A DNA stretch of 64,000 nucleotides from Hippasteria phrygiana (taxonomy: Eukaryota > Echinodermata > Asteroidea > Valvatida > Goniasteridae), in contig JAZGUH010000564.1 in the NCBI GenBank assembly GCA_037893225.1, forward strand, positions 1,302,001 through 1,366,000, in the 5' to 3' direction. Both the position numbers and the translations under genes were made by a program. The notes beneath the pieces are model-generated. The model did not search any database and was not told where the DNA came from. It was given only the letters and a program-made list of their open reading frames with translations. The number at the start of each line of letters is the position of its first letter. The first letter of the stretch is position 1. This document shows positions 11,995-23,039 of this stretch, in pieces.

Positions 11995-12560
11995 CATCAA
12001 CTTGTTTTTTATCCAGTTAAAAACAAAAACGTGTAATCAACCAATAACAAATACCAAAGCAAAACATTGCTTCTTTTGCTTCTTGTTTTTATCCAGTAAA
12101 AAAATACAACCGTGCAATCAACCATTATAAAGTAAGCAAAATATTGCTTCTTTTGCTTAACTTTTTATCAAGTTTAAAAATAAAACCGTGCAATCAACCA
12201 TTTACAAGTAAGCAAAATATTGCATATTTTGCTTAACTTGTTTTTATCAAGTTTAAGAAACAAACCGTGCAATCAACCATTTACATGTGAGCAAAATATT
12301 GCTTCTTTTGCTTAACTTGTTTTTATCGAGTTTAAAAATACAACCGTGCAATCAACCATTTACAAGTAAGCATAATATTGGTTCTTTTGCTCAACTTGTT
12401 TTTATCAAGTAAAACAAATATGAAACACTGCAATCAACCATTTAAAAGAAAGCAACATATTGCTTCTTTTGCTTAACTTGTTTTTATCAGTTTACAAATA
12501 AAACAACCAAACTTTGACAAGTCAGCATAATATTGTTTTTTTCCTGTAACTTGTTTTTTT
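11995..12560. repeat. Diverged tandem repeat, period about 78 bp
   Basis: About seven copies of a unit containing aaccgtgcaatcaaccattt, then gcaaaatattgcttcttttg, then acttgtttttatcaagttt. The ttgcttcttttgct landmark recurs near 12,067, 12,144, 12,219, 12,298, 12,375 and 12,460. Copies decay towards the right edge. Confidence 0.75.
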
Positions 12561-12639
12561 TATCTAGACTAAAAATAGAGAAAACAATTTAACAAAACAA
12601 AAGTCAGCATAATATTGATTAATAATAATGTTAATTATT

Positions 12640-13480
12640 TCAGTCAAAACAAAGTTTTTCAAGTCAGCATACTACATGTATTGCTTCTTTTGCTGAACTC
12701 TTTCCTGTCCGGTTCAGTACTAAAACCACTTTAGCTTTAAATATGTCACTTCAATGTAAACAGGAGACTGTTTGAAATGAAGTTTAATGATATGAATAAA
12801 TATCTAGATTTAACAAAAAGAAAATAATATTTTTAATATGAAAAAGATGAAACAAAAATTGCACTTGTAGGCAAGTCTTATCCAACTTTCACAAGTCAGC
12901 ATACCTTGCCTCCTCTTCTTTTTTTAAGTGGTGAATATTTTAGTTAAAACAAACACTTACAAGTGATGTATTGCTTCTTTTGCTGAACTCATTTCCTATC
13001 CAATTCACAAATGAATAAACCACCTAAGTATTAAAGCTTTAAACATGTCGCATCAATGTAAAGAGAGACCATGATTCAATGAAGACTATTATGAGATTCT
13101 TTAGCCCTGTTTCACCACCCCCCCCCCCCCCCAAAAAAAACAAGACCCCCCCCCCCCCCCCCAAATAAGAAAGTTTTAACAAATATTGAAATGATTGCAG
13201 TGGTGGCTCTGGTGCATCTTTTGTAAGTCGGCATACCTTTCGTACTTCTTTCTTTTGTCTATTTTTTCGTTATATGAAAAATATTTTAGTCAAATCAAAC
13301 TCTTACAAGATAACCTTTATGTATTGCTTCTTTGCTGAAGTCATTTCCTGTCAAGTTCAAAACTAAATAAAACAATCAAGCTTTTAACAATGTAGAGAGA
13401 CCATCATTCACTAAAGACCAGTTCTGGACTCTGTACCCCCTCCCTACCCCCCAAAAACTTTATAAATCTGAAAAAGGCTG
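12640..13480. repeat. Degenerate tandem repeat, period about 290-350 bp
   Basis: The landmark tgtattgcttcttttgctga recurs near 12,677, 12,965 and 13,319, each followed by a tttcctgtc-like stretch. Long C runs lie at about 13,118-13,162. The unit shares the ttgcttcttttgct core with the shorter repeat just upstream, so the array may have grown from it. Confidence 0.6.
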
Positions 13481-13689
13481 CAGTTTTAGGTGGGTCGAAA
13501 CAAACTTTACATGTCAACCTACATTTCCTACTTCTTTCTGTTATCTCTCTTATTTGCAACGATGATTGTCTTGACCTTGTATTTTACGTCACGCCAAGAC
13601 CTGTTGTTTAGATGTGGCTGGGATTGTTCTATGCAGGCTTCACATGAGGACTTTCCCGAAACCACACTTTCCACAACCTTCTATACGAA

Positions 13690-14250
13690 AACCTAATTTT
13701 ACAGTAATAGGAGGCAAAATCTATTTTGATTTGGATTCAGTAAAATAGATAAAACAGAATTTAAAATGCTTCGATGAACCCACACTTTAACAAAGGCAAA
13801 CTTCCAAAAGGTGTTTTTTCTAAAAGAAATGATGTAGCTGTTATGAAACACCCCCATCTAAAAAGATAAAATCCAAAACAATACACCCCAGAGATTAACA
13901 GTTTATCAATACAAAAAACTCATTGTTTCCTGTATGGGCAGCTATAACAAAGATTTTCACACCCTTCTACATGTATATGAAAACCTAAATTTACAGTAAG
14001 AGGATGCAAAATCTATTTTGATTTTGGTTTGGGTTCATCTGACTTTATGTTTACATTGAATGTCCACCTGTGAATTAAGTAAAGCAACAAAATAGGTGAA
14101 ACAGAATTTCATTGAACTTCAATGAACCCACACTTTAACAAAGGCAAACTTCCTTGATGGAAAGGTATTTTGTTTCTAAAATAAATGATGTAGCTGTTAT
14201 GAAACACCCCCAAGCTAAAAAGATAAAATCCAAAACCAGTCTTGTTGACT
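13690..14250. repeat. Direct duplication of about 285 bp
   Basis: Two adjacent copies (about 13,680-13,930 and 13,965-14,240) share ctacatgtatatgaaaacct-type starts, cccacactttaacaaaggca and gatgtagctgttatgaaaca. They differ by small indels. Confidence 0.75.
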
Positions 14251-14254
14251 GGAC

Positions 14255-16475
14255 TTGCTGACTTGACTTGAATCGGACTCGAGTCACAATTTTTTTTTAC
14301 TTGAGACTTGACTTGACTTGGAAAAAACTGACTTGGGACTTGACTTGACTTGAAAGAACATGACTTGTGACTCGACTTGACACAAACATACAGGTATCAT
14401 TAAAAAAAGAAAAGCCTATAGCGCATATATATAGCAAGCTGGGTGTCCAGTACGTATGCAGGGCCGCAGCGCTGGCCGACTATGGAGAATTGTTGAAATG
14501 GCAAACTAGGTTGATTTTGTACAGTGCATGCGTGCTAGCCTATGCATTGTCATTTTGGCATTGGAATACTCAATTGACTCGACACTTGGTACTTGACTTG
14601 CAAAAAACTGACTTGGGACTTGACTTGACTTGACTTGACTTGACTTGACTTGACTTGAAAGAACATGACTTGTGACTCGACTTGACACAAACATACAGGT
14701 ATCATTAAAAAAAGAAAAGCCTATAGCGCATATATATAGCAAGCTGGGTGTCCAGTACGTATGCAGGGCCGCAGCGCTGGCCGACTATGGAGAATTGTTG
14801 AAATGGCAAACTAGGTTGATTTTGTACAGTGCATGCGTGCTAGCCTATGCATTGTCATTTTGGCATTGGAATACTCAATTGACTCGACACTTGGTACTTG
14901 ACTTGCAAAAAACTGACTTGGGACTTGACTTGACTTGACTTGACTTGACTTGAAAGAACATGACTTGTGACTCGACTTGACACAAACATACAGGTATCAT
15001 TAAAAAAAGAAAAGCCTATAGCGCATATATATAGCAAGCTGGGTGTCCAGTACGTATGCAGGGCCGCAGCGCTGGCCGACTATGGAGAATTGTTGAAATG
15101 GCAAACTAGGTTGATTTTGTACAGTGCATGCGTGCTAGCCTATGCATTGTCATTTTGGCATTGGAATACTCAATTGACTCGACACTTGGTACTTGACTTG
15201 CAAAAAACTGACTTGGGACTTGACTTGACTTGGCTTGACTTGACTTGACTTGACTTGAAAGAACATGACTTGTGACTCGACTTGACACAAACATACAGGT
15301 ATCATTAAAAAAAGAAAAGCCTATAGCGCATATATATAGCAAGCTGGGTGTCCAGTACGTATGCAGGGCCGCAGCGCTGGCCGACTATGGAGAATTGTTG
15401 AAATGGCAAACTAGGTTGATTTTGTACAGTGCATGCGTGCTAGCCTATGCATTGTCATTTTGGCATTGGAATACTCAATTGACTCGACACTTGGTACTTG
15501 ACTTGCAAAAAACTGACTTGGGACTTGACTTGACTTGGCTTGACTTGACTTGACTTGACTTGAAAGAACATGACTTGTGACTCGACTTGACACAAATTAC
15601 ATACAGGTATCATTAAAAAAAGAAAAGCCTATAGCGCATATATATAGCAAGCTGGGTGTCCAGTACGTATGCAGGGCCGCAGCGCTGGCCGACTATGGAG
15701 AATTGTTGAAATGGCAAACTAGGTTGATTTTGTACAGTGCATGCGTGCTAGCCTATGCATTGTCATTTTGGCATTGGAATACTCAATTGACTCGACACTT
15801 GGTACTTGACTTGCAAAAAACTGACTTGGGACTTGACTTGACTTGACTTGACTTGAAAGAACATGACTTGTGACTCGACTTGATACAAACATACAGGTAT
15901 CATTAAAAAAAGAAAAGCCTATAGCGCATATATATAGCAAGCTGGGTGTCCAGTACGTATGCAGGGCCGCAGCGCTGGCCGACTATGGAGAATTGTTGAA
16001 ATGGCAAACTAGGTTGATTTTGTACAGTGCATGCGTGCTAGCCTATGCATTGTCATTTTGGCATTGGAATACTCAATTGACTCGACACTTGGTACTTGAC
16101 TTGCAAAAAACTGACTTGGGACTTGACTTGACTTGACTTGACTTGAAAGAACATGACTTGTGACTCGACTTGACACAAACATACAGGTATCATTAAAAAA
16201 AGAAAAGCCTATAGCGCATATATATAGCAAGCTGGGTGTCCAGTACGTATGCAGGGCCGCAGCGCTGGCCGACTATGGAGAATTGTTGAAATGGCAAACT
16301 AGGTTGATTTTGTACAGTGCATGCGTGCTAGCCTATGCATTGTCATTTTGGCATTGGAATACTCAATTGACTCGACACTTGGTGCTTGACATGAAAAAAG
16401 ATGACTTGGGACTTGACTTGGAAAAAATTGACTTGGGATTGACTTGACTTGGGAAAATTTGACTTGACTTGAGAA
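14255..16475. repeat. Satellite: seven near-identical units of 290-305 bp
   Basis: Unit starts, taken at atgactcgacttgacac-type text or its ATG, fall at 14,367, 14,672, 14,967, 15,272, 15,577, 15,870 and 16,160, giving steps of 305, 295, 305, 305, 293 and 290. Each unit has a unique core of about 230 bp (tatagcgcatatatatagca, gggccgcagcgctggccgac) and a run of the pentamer ACTTG. Most of the length difference is pentamer copy number; one unit (15,577) has a 3-bp insertion in the core. The same 88-95-codon frame is open in every unit on the plus strand, and a 60-78-codon frame on the minus. With almost no substitutions between units this openness is not evidence of coding. Degenerate ACTTG runs flank both ends. 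Confidence 0.93.
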
Positions 16476-16556
16476 CAATGTTACAACACTGCTAAACAGT
16501 AAATGGTACTCTAGCTACATGTATCAGTAGGATGAAGCCTCATCCAGGAGACCTTC

Positions 16557-16760
16557 TTAATTTTTTCCTGTGGGATCTTCCAAAGAAGACCCCCCATGTC
16601 TTTTACTGGCAGCCATGCCATCAAGTAGTTCCTTCTTCCCCGGAGTTCTATCATCCCTGAAGCAGGCGATGAAAACTTCCTTAATCTCACTCATCTCCCC
16701 TGCTGTCCACTTGTGACGGTTTTTGCAAGGTCTCTTCTTCTTTTGTAATTCTGGTGTGGC
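16557..16760 (-). CDS. Terminal exon of an unknown gene; resembles the end of the recombinase-like gene
   Basis: On the minus strand a good acceptor (ttgtcttgcag at about 16,761) is followed by an open frame of about 66 codons ending in a stop at 16,557. Residues include KKKRPCKNRHKWTAGE, an acidic/amphipathic helix and DDRTPGKKELLDGM. The pattern (aromatic-Thr, Glu-rich helix, then xPGK) resembles the exon at 52,981-53,133 (FTVSQERRLLDEY then RPGKSRTTKEL), so it may be the last exon of a relative of that gene. No matching upstream exon was found nearby on the minus strand. It is either a stranded fragment or a gene whose intron holds the transposons to the right. Confidence 0.5.
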   Translation of the reverse strand, partial: ATPELQKKKRPCKNRHKWTAGEMSEIKEVFIACFRDDRTPGKKELLDGMAASKRHGGSSLEDPTGKN

Positions 16761-16843
16761 TGCAAGACAACAGAAAACAAATTGGAATAGTGTTTGTGGA
16801 CAAACACAAAGCTGTTTTGACTGTTTTAGTAACAACTGCGCCA

Positions 16844-18034
16844 TATGGGTCATTCAACCAGGTTGGGACACTGTGTGATATGACCATATAACTATAAACC
16901 ATCATTACATTTAATTCAGTAATTTCATGTGACATCCATCTTTGGGTGTGAGGTTCTTTGAGAAAGTTTTTAATCATGTAAGTTACATTTTAACAAAAAT
17001 ATGATATTTTAACAAATAGTGTTATTTTGATGTAAAATAGACGTAACATGGACACCGTGTCCAACATTATCAATTTTTGTGTTTTTTCCTGAACACTTTA
17101 ATAAATTAATATGGGAACTTCATTACGTACACTAATTAAAAGACACACTTTGCAACAATGAAACACCTTTTTTACAGTAGTCAGTGTCCAAATATTGCAG
17201 AGATAACAAGAATTTGAAGAATCTGTGCAGACATAACATGGACACCATGATAGACCATGACCACCATGATAGACCATGACCATACATATATTTCTGCTGT
17301 TGTGCTGCATTTGGATATTGAATACCATAACAAATGTTTTTTTGTGTTGCAGTTTGTGTCTTTGTAATTAGTATACAGATTGAGTTTGCATAATTATTTA
17401 CATAAGTGTTGAAAATGTTACTAAAGGAAATGTGCATTTTCATGTCACACCATGTCAATACTAAATGTTACATCCAGACTGGCTTAATTTTTCATCATTA
17501 AATAAATAATTATGCAACTTACTATATGTACTAACTACAAGACACTCAATGCTACAAGAAAACACTTTTTGTCATGGTTTCCAGTGTCCCAATAGCTCAG
17601 AAACAGCAAGAACAACAACATGCATGTGTGGACGTAACAGTGTCCATGTTACGTCCACACTCAAGTCTATTCTTGCTGTCTCTGCTATAATTGGACACTG
17701 AATACCATAAAAAAGTGTTCTTGTGTTGCATAGTACATCTTTTAATTAGTACACATGGTGAATTTCCCATATTTATATTTAAAGTGTTGAAAAAAAAACC
17801 CACAAAAATGAAAAATATGGACGTGTCAATGTTACGTCAAACTGGTTACGTCAAACTGACACTTTTTTAATCATATTTTTGGTAAAATATAATTTACATG
17901 ATTTAAAACTTTCTAAAATGTTGCCCACCCAAAGACTGATGTTTACATGAAATAACTGAATCAAATGTAATAGTACTTTTAACGACATGGATATTTGTCA
18001 CACAACGTGAATCAACCTGGTGGAATGACCCATG
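16844..18034. mobile_element. Non-autonomous DNA transposon of about 1.2 kb with long terminal inverted repeats
   Basis: The left end (16,844-16,926) reads atgggtcattcaaccaggtt and continues with ttgggacac. A diverged inverted copy at 17,949-18,034 ends with aacctggtggaatgacccat. Inside are two long palindromes (17,095-17,420 and 17,490-17,800) and scattered copies of gacgtaacatggacac in both directions. No coding region. The left end also matches, inverted, the better-preserved end at 23,672-23,752, so the 1.2-kb unit and a larger 6.9-kb unit share one left end. Confidence 0.6.
17095..17800. repeat. Two adjacent palindromes of about 310-330 bp
   Basis: Left palindrome (centre about 17,245): arm text such as acactaattaaaagacacac returns inverted as tgtgtctttgtaattagtat. 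Right palindrome (centre about 17,645): actaactacaagacactcaa returns as the inverse near 17,730-17,755, and gtaacagtgtccatgttac sits at its centre. The two palindromes are also related to each other, so this looks like a tandem duplication of one hairpin. Confidence 0.7.
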
Positions 18035-18636
18035 TAGGAGTGTCATCCAGGGGCCTGTTTTCACATCCATGACCAGAAACATGTTTTTGTGGCTGTAGTA
18101 ATCATCCTTTATGCAGACACTACAAATGCCAGTTTTATCTTGTGTACAAACAGTATACATGTCAATATCAATTCAAGGATTCTTGATTGCAGATTTCTAC
18201 CATACATTGTAGCAGTGGACATTACAAAAACTACAAAAGCCAATTGGAAGTTTTTGTTTGTTATTGATACATGTACATATGTAAAATTAAGCAGTCTATT
18301 TTGAACAGAAATGTAAATCTATTCAAATTTGCTGCATTCAACATTAAAAATACTTTGTCAAACGATGTCCAGTAATGCACTGTGTGGGTGGTGTCTTATA
18401 AAAGCAATTTCGGAGTGTACCAATGTAAATTTTTTGTAATAATTATTTATATAAAATTTGGATTTAATCTTGATGATCATGTTGAACTTTTTATGGTGTG
18501 AGCAAGCAAATAAAATAAAGTTTCAGAACTGAACTACAATACAATGTATCTTTATTTATTTGTATTTGTTTCCATTATCGTATGTAACCTTGTTTTCTCA
18601 AACCAATATTCAGAAATCAAATCACACCTTGAGGTT
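18035..18636. other. AT-rich, no gene recognised
   Basis: No motif-bearing frame. The cluster gcaaataaaataaag at about 18,505 could be a plus-strand polyadenylation signal, but no upstream gene supports it. Confidence 0.4.
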
Positions 18637-19123
18637 TTAGTCTGATTCAGATGAGGTGGATAAACTTGGCTCAACATCATCCATGGGAAGACCAAGCAGA
18701 TGGGCTGCACTGTTAACTTCTTCCTTTGTTGTTTCATCTGTTGCCAAAGTGATGTCAGTTTGTGTTTCCTGTGTTTTCAGCAGATCTGGCTTTTGGGAAG
18801 CAGCCTGTTGACAATGTGGAAAGTAGCTACCACTAGAGGGATTGGGGAGTTTCTTTCTGTCTTTCTTCTCAAGCCACAACTTTACACATTTCGTTATGAA
18901 GTTGCTGCAGGCTTGTGTTGTTGAGGGTGGGCCATTGAGACTTATATGCATCAAAGCATTGAGCATATCTTCCTTCATGACACTCCTCAGTCTAGTTTTG
19001 ATGATTTTCATCCTTGATGCACCTCGTTCTGGCCATGCATTTGACACTGGGATAACAAGCAGGGCTTCAACTACACCAATCAACAATGGAAATGACCCCC
19101 TGAGAGAGAACTTTTGTTTACGA
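18637..19123 (-). pseudogene. hAT transposase C-terminal exon (ZNF862-like dimerisation domain)
   Basis: The minus-strand frame from about 19,123 down to the stop at 18,637 contains VIPVSNAWPERGASRMKIIK followed by TRLRSVMKEDMLNALMHI. That is the hAT C-terminal dimerisation motif: Pro-x-Ser-x-Ala, then Glu-Arg, then a Lys-rich helix. A splice acceptor ttctctctcag precedes GGGTCATTTCC at about 19,093. A tail of about 90 residues, rich in Ser/Thr/Gln, follows. No N-terminal exon (BED finger or RNase H core) is seen upstream before the oppositely oriented EnSpm ORF, so this is a stranded 3' exon. The decayed hAT at 45.2-46.9 kb has a related motif (IPASSAEAERGFSRMK). Confidence 0.75.
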
Positions 19124-19311
19124 AGCTGCTGCATTACCCATGAAAATATACCTCTTGGCTAACTTTTTTATTTGCAGAACAATTTTAATTTTTGTATTTA
19201 AAAAAAAAAGATTCTCTATGGCTATGGAGATATTTATGATTGTTTTTTTACAGTGCGGATTAGTTAAATTTCAGCAGATGAGGTACATGTAATGGAAGAC
19301 CATCCTTTATT

Positions 19312-22300
19312 TTGATATTCTGCATTACTGTTGACTTGGCTTCTAAAATGATTAGTTTTCAGAGCAACAAGTACAAACTAAAGGTACATATTTACATCAT
19401 TACACATGCTCTATTATTTAAGTTGTATTTTTCTTCATTTGCAGGATCACAGGAAGAAGGCACGAGTGTTGGGTTTCAATTTCAGGATCATTTGGCGTCA
19501 CCAAGTTCCATGGCAGATGAGCAGACCTTGCTAAATCCTGCATCCACATCTCTGGAGGCCATAGAACCCCTGGATGTACATGTAGCATCTGCATCCACAC
19601 CTCTTGGGCGGATGCATCCTCTAAATACACTAGCATCTCTAGAGGAGGTATATCCAGCATCATTTTCTCTGGAGGGAATAGACCATCTACACACACCAGC
19701 ATCTCCAGCATCCGCACCTGTAGAGGAAGGGAACATATTTGCACATGTACACATTTCTCCTGCATCCACATCTCCTGAGGGGATAGAGCATTTAGATGAA
19801 CCAATGTCTCCTGCATCTACATGTACATTCCTTGAGGGGGTAGATCCAGTACATGTACTGGCTTTCACTTCTGCATCCACATCTTTAGAGGCGATAGAAC
19901 CTCCTGATAAACAAATATCTACGGAAGGACAACATTCTGCTGCATCCAAACATACATGTGTGGCTGAATGCCTGCCCAGTTTAGAACCACCAGCTGCATG
20001 GCAGAGTACTCAGGCCAACACATCCGTTGACGACTTTGACTGTACATGGTATGAAGCGGAGGAGAATCCCCATGAAGATTCTTCTGAGTGGCTTGAGGCA
20101 GAAGACTGCCTCAGTGACACAGAGCATTTGGCAGAGGAGAACCTGGATGCTGCAGGTGATAAGGGCAGTGACGACCAACCATTGTATGAAGGTGCACCCA
20201 TAACATTGGCGGAAAGTATGCTGCTCATCCTGACTCTTTGTCTCAGGCACAGCTTAACCGGAAGTTGTTTAGTTGATATTCTCACCTTGGTATCACTTCA
20301 TTGCCAAAAGCCAAACTTGTGTAAGCTCTCTCTTCACCTTTTTCGTCAGTATTTTTCAAACTTGTCCATGCCCCTTAAAATTCACAAAGTCTGTATTTCT
20401 TGCAATTATTTTCTAGAAAATTTTGCAAATACCAGTACATGTCCATCTTGCAATAAATCACTTGCTGATGACCGCAAATCTGTCTCTCACTTTATAGAAA
20501 TCCCAGTTTTGGCACAATTACAAACCTTGTTCAAGCAAGAAGAATTTTGTAAGCTTATTGAACACAGATTTAAACGTACAAAAAAGGTTGATGCAAATAT
20601 TGAAGACATTTATGATGGAGATTTATATAGAAGATTTTCTTCACCAGGTTGTTTTTTGAGTGACAAACGAAATATATCATTTATGTGGTACACAGATGGC
20701 ATCCCTGTTTTTAAATCTTCCCGTTTTTCAATATGGTGTCTATACTTTGCGATAAATGAATTGCCTCCCAAAAAAAGAATGCGCAAGGAAAATATGTTAA
20801 TTGCTGGTTTGTGGTACGGCGAGTCAAAACCCTCTATGGGAACATTCCTTAAGCCTTTTCACACAGCTCTTAAGACTATTTACGAAGGTATAAATATAAC
20901 AAATCATCTAAATGAAGAAATTTGTGTTCGTGGAATATTGTTATGTGGTACCTGTGATATGCCTGCTAAGTGTATGGTGCTTAATATGACCCAGTTTAAC
21001 GGCTTATATGGGTGCCCAAGATGTTGTCAAAGTGGGGAGGTTATAAATGTAGGTGCCGGACACGCTAGAGTGTTTCCAGTGATTTTTCCTAATTTTGATA
21101 TGCCTAAACGAACACATGCAGAAACCTTGCATGCTGCTGAAGAAGCATTTCGTACTAAACAGAATGTTTTCGGAGTTAAGGGACCTTCATGGTTTTTGTA
21201 TCTCATGCCAGACATCATTCGTGGAACTGCAATTGACTGGATGCACCAGGTTTTATTGGGCATAGTCAGAAGATTGTTGTTTCTTTGGTTTGACAGCAGT
21301 GAATCTAAACAACCGTATTCAATCTCTAACCTTGTTAATGTGGTTGACACAAGAATTCGAGAAATAAAACCACCCAATTTCATTTCTAGGGTGCCCAGAA
21401 GCATAAAAGAACATAGTAAATACTGGAAGGCTTCAGAATGCAGAGCGTGGCTGTTTTACTATTCACTACCAGTTTTAAGTGGCTTACTGCCAGACATTTA
21501 TTTTCAACATTATCTACTTTTGGTAGAAGCAATCTATCTACTCAATGGGGATTCAATTGCACGCGGGACTATTGATCATTGTGAAAAAGTACTTAGGCAC
21601 TTCTGCATGATGCATGGAACACTTTACTCCCCAAAACAGATGACCTCTAACATACATCAGCTGTTGCATTTGAGTGATGTCGTTCGTGATCTGGGACCAT
21701 TATGGGCTTATTCCTGCTTTAACTTTGAGTCCTTGAATGGACAGCTGCTCAACCTTTTTCATAGTACACAATCTGTTAACTTACAAATAGCTAATAATAT
21801 TTGTATACTGTTAAAAGAACCTCTGTTGAAGCTGAAACTTAAATTTGGAACGCCCATTTCAGAATTCTATCTTTTAATGAAAAAGCAAATTTCAAATAGT
21901 TTTAAGGGAGACAAAATACGGGATGGCATCTACACCCTTGGTTTATTAAAAAACTATTTTTTAAGTGCGGATGAAAAACTTGCCTTGTCTTATTTTTTGG
22001 GTTATCGCATTACAGGCACTAACTACAAATGTACTGCATTCTCTCGGATTATTAAAAACAACATTGTCATTTGTTCAAAAGCTTTCACATTAGCAGTTCG
22101 CAGAAATTCGTATACGGTGTCTTTTAAACATGAAAACCGAGAAAGGTATGGCCACATTACAAAATTCATAAAAATTACACCTGGTGTTTGTACTTGTGAT
22201 AGAGAAATTTGTTTTTGTACGATGTATTTATCCTTTATTGAAATGTTTGAGGCATCATCTTATGAAGTGTCTGAAGATGACATTACATCTGCAAGTGTGA

Positions 22301-22497
22301 AACACATTGTTCCATGTAAAAGAAGTTTAAAGCAAATAATAACAGTACCAGTAGAGGCCATGTATGCTTCAAACTGTAGTAGAACCAGTGGTGCTATAAA
22401 TACATACATGTACATGAACTTTTTGTACATTTTAGCACACTGTTATTTACGTACGCTTGGTCGTGATCAGTTGGAAAGACAAGTACAAAAACATTAA
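19312..22497 (+). CDS. EnSpm/CACTA-type (tnp2-like) transposase, uninterrupted 1,061-codon ORF
   Basis: Transposase of the metazoan EnSpm type. After a low-complexity region (residues about 75-215, repeats of ASTSLEAIEP-like text) comes an acidic stretch and a zinc-ribbon-like CISC..CPSCNKS (about 358-382). WYTDGIPVFKSS (about 457) supplies the first probable catalytic Asp and IDWMHQVLLGI (about 641) the second; NFESLNGQLL (about 804) supplies the Glu. Other family phrases are INELPPKKRMRKENMLIAGL and WKASECRAWLFYYSLPVL. A Cys-rich end (TCDREICFC) is at about 960. No stop or frameshift is seen, so the copy may be young. The listed ATG is doubtful: residues 1-44 are hydrophobic and end at ttcttcatttgcag (19,444), which looks like a splice acceptor. 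The true exon may begin near 19,445. A poly-A signal close to the stop is not obvious. Confidence 0.9.
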   Translation: MIFCITVDLASKMISFQSNKYKLKVHIYIITHALLFKLYFSSFAGSQEEGTSVGFQFQDHLASPSSMADEQTLLNPASTSLEAIEPLDVHVASASTPLGRMHPLNTLASLEEVYPASFSLEGIDHLHTPASPASAPVEEGNIFAHVHISPASTSPEGIEHLDEPMSPASTCTFLEGVDPVHVLAFTSASTSLEAIEPPDKQISTEGQHSAASKHTCVAECLPSLEPPAAWQSTQANTSVDDFDCTWYEAEENPHEDSSEWLEAEDCLSDTEHLAEENLDAAGDKGSDDQPLYEGAPITLAESMLLILTLCLRHSLTGSCLVDILTLVSLHCQKPNLCKLSLHLFRQYFSNLSMPLKIHKVCISCNYFLENFANTSTCPSCNKSLADDRKSVSHFIEIPVLAQLQTLFKQEEFCKLIEHRFKRTKKVDANIEDIYDGDLYRRFSSPGCFLSDKRNISFMWYTDGIPVFKSSRFSIWCLYFAINELPPKKRMRKENMLIAGLWYGESKPSMGTFLKPFHTALKTIYEGINITNHLNEEICVRGILLCGTCDMPAKCMVLNMTQFNGLYGCPRCCQSGEVINVGAGHARVFPVIFPNFDMPKRTHAETLHAAEEAFRTKQNVFGVKGPSWFLYLMPDIIRGTAIDWMHQVLLGIVRRLLFLWFDSSESKQPYSISNLVNVVDTRIREIKPPNFISRVPRSIKEHSKYWKASECRAWLFYYSLPVLSGLLPDIYFQHYLLLVEAIYLLNGDSIARGTIDHCEKVLRHFCMMHGTLYSPKQMTSNIHQLLHLSDVVRDLGPLWAYSCFNFESLNGQLLNLFHSTQSVNLQIANNICILLKEPLLKLKLKFGTPISEFYLLMKKQISNSFKGDKIRDGIYTLGLLKNYFLSADEKLALSYFLGYRITGTNYKCTAFSRIIKNNIVICSKAFTLAVRRNSYTVSFKHENRERYGHITKFIKITPGVCTCDREICFCTMYLSFIEMFEASSYEVSEDDITSASVKHIVPCKRSLKQIITVPVEAMYASNCSRTSGAINTYMYMNFLYILAHCYLRTLGRDQLERQVQKH

Positions 22498-23039
22498 GTT
22501 AACTGCAGGGCAAATAGTACTTTATTCTATAGCACCTGGGGTATTTAACTCTAAAGGTCCCTAATCCTTCAATAATACCAAAAATGTCAGCTGCAGCTCG
22601 AGACTTTATTGGTATGTTGCATGTTTGTTTGTCGTGGATTATGCAGGAAAAAGCAGACAAAATATGCAGCAGTTGTAATAAGAGTTTATACAAAGGGAAA
22701 TAAATAAATTTTAAGAGCTAATGACTTAATTGGCACCATTTAGCAGATATGTTTCTGTATTTCAGTCCTCAGAATTTGTATTCCATTTCCAGCTGAGTAT
22801 CTCTTGCCTACATGTATTTAAAATACATTAGAAACCACATCCAGTGCTTGCACTTGGCTATTATTTATCTGATAAATCTTAAAAACATTTGCAAAGATTG
22901 TGGGGATTATTAAAATCTAAGGAGGAAAAATGAAGTATACAATGCACAGATACCTCTCCGTGGTTTTAAGAACATGTATGTCGCTTAACTGGCTAGAAAT
23001 CAAGCAAGATTGTAGCAATCCCACCAGTAGCTTGTCAAG
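22498..23039. other. 3' flank of the EnSpm ORF, no gene
   Basis: AT-rich; contains gaaataaataaat at about 22,700, a possible polyadenylation signal for the transposase. No motif-bearing frame. Confidence 0.45.

Noticed and set aside
14367..16447. Repeated 88-95-codon ORFs in each satellite unit as a tandem gene family
   Set aside because: Units are nearly identical at the DNA level and open on both strands, the frame runs into the ACTTG pentamer, and no domain or codon-level constraint is visible.
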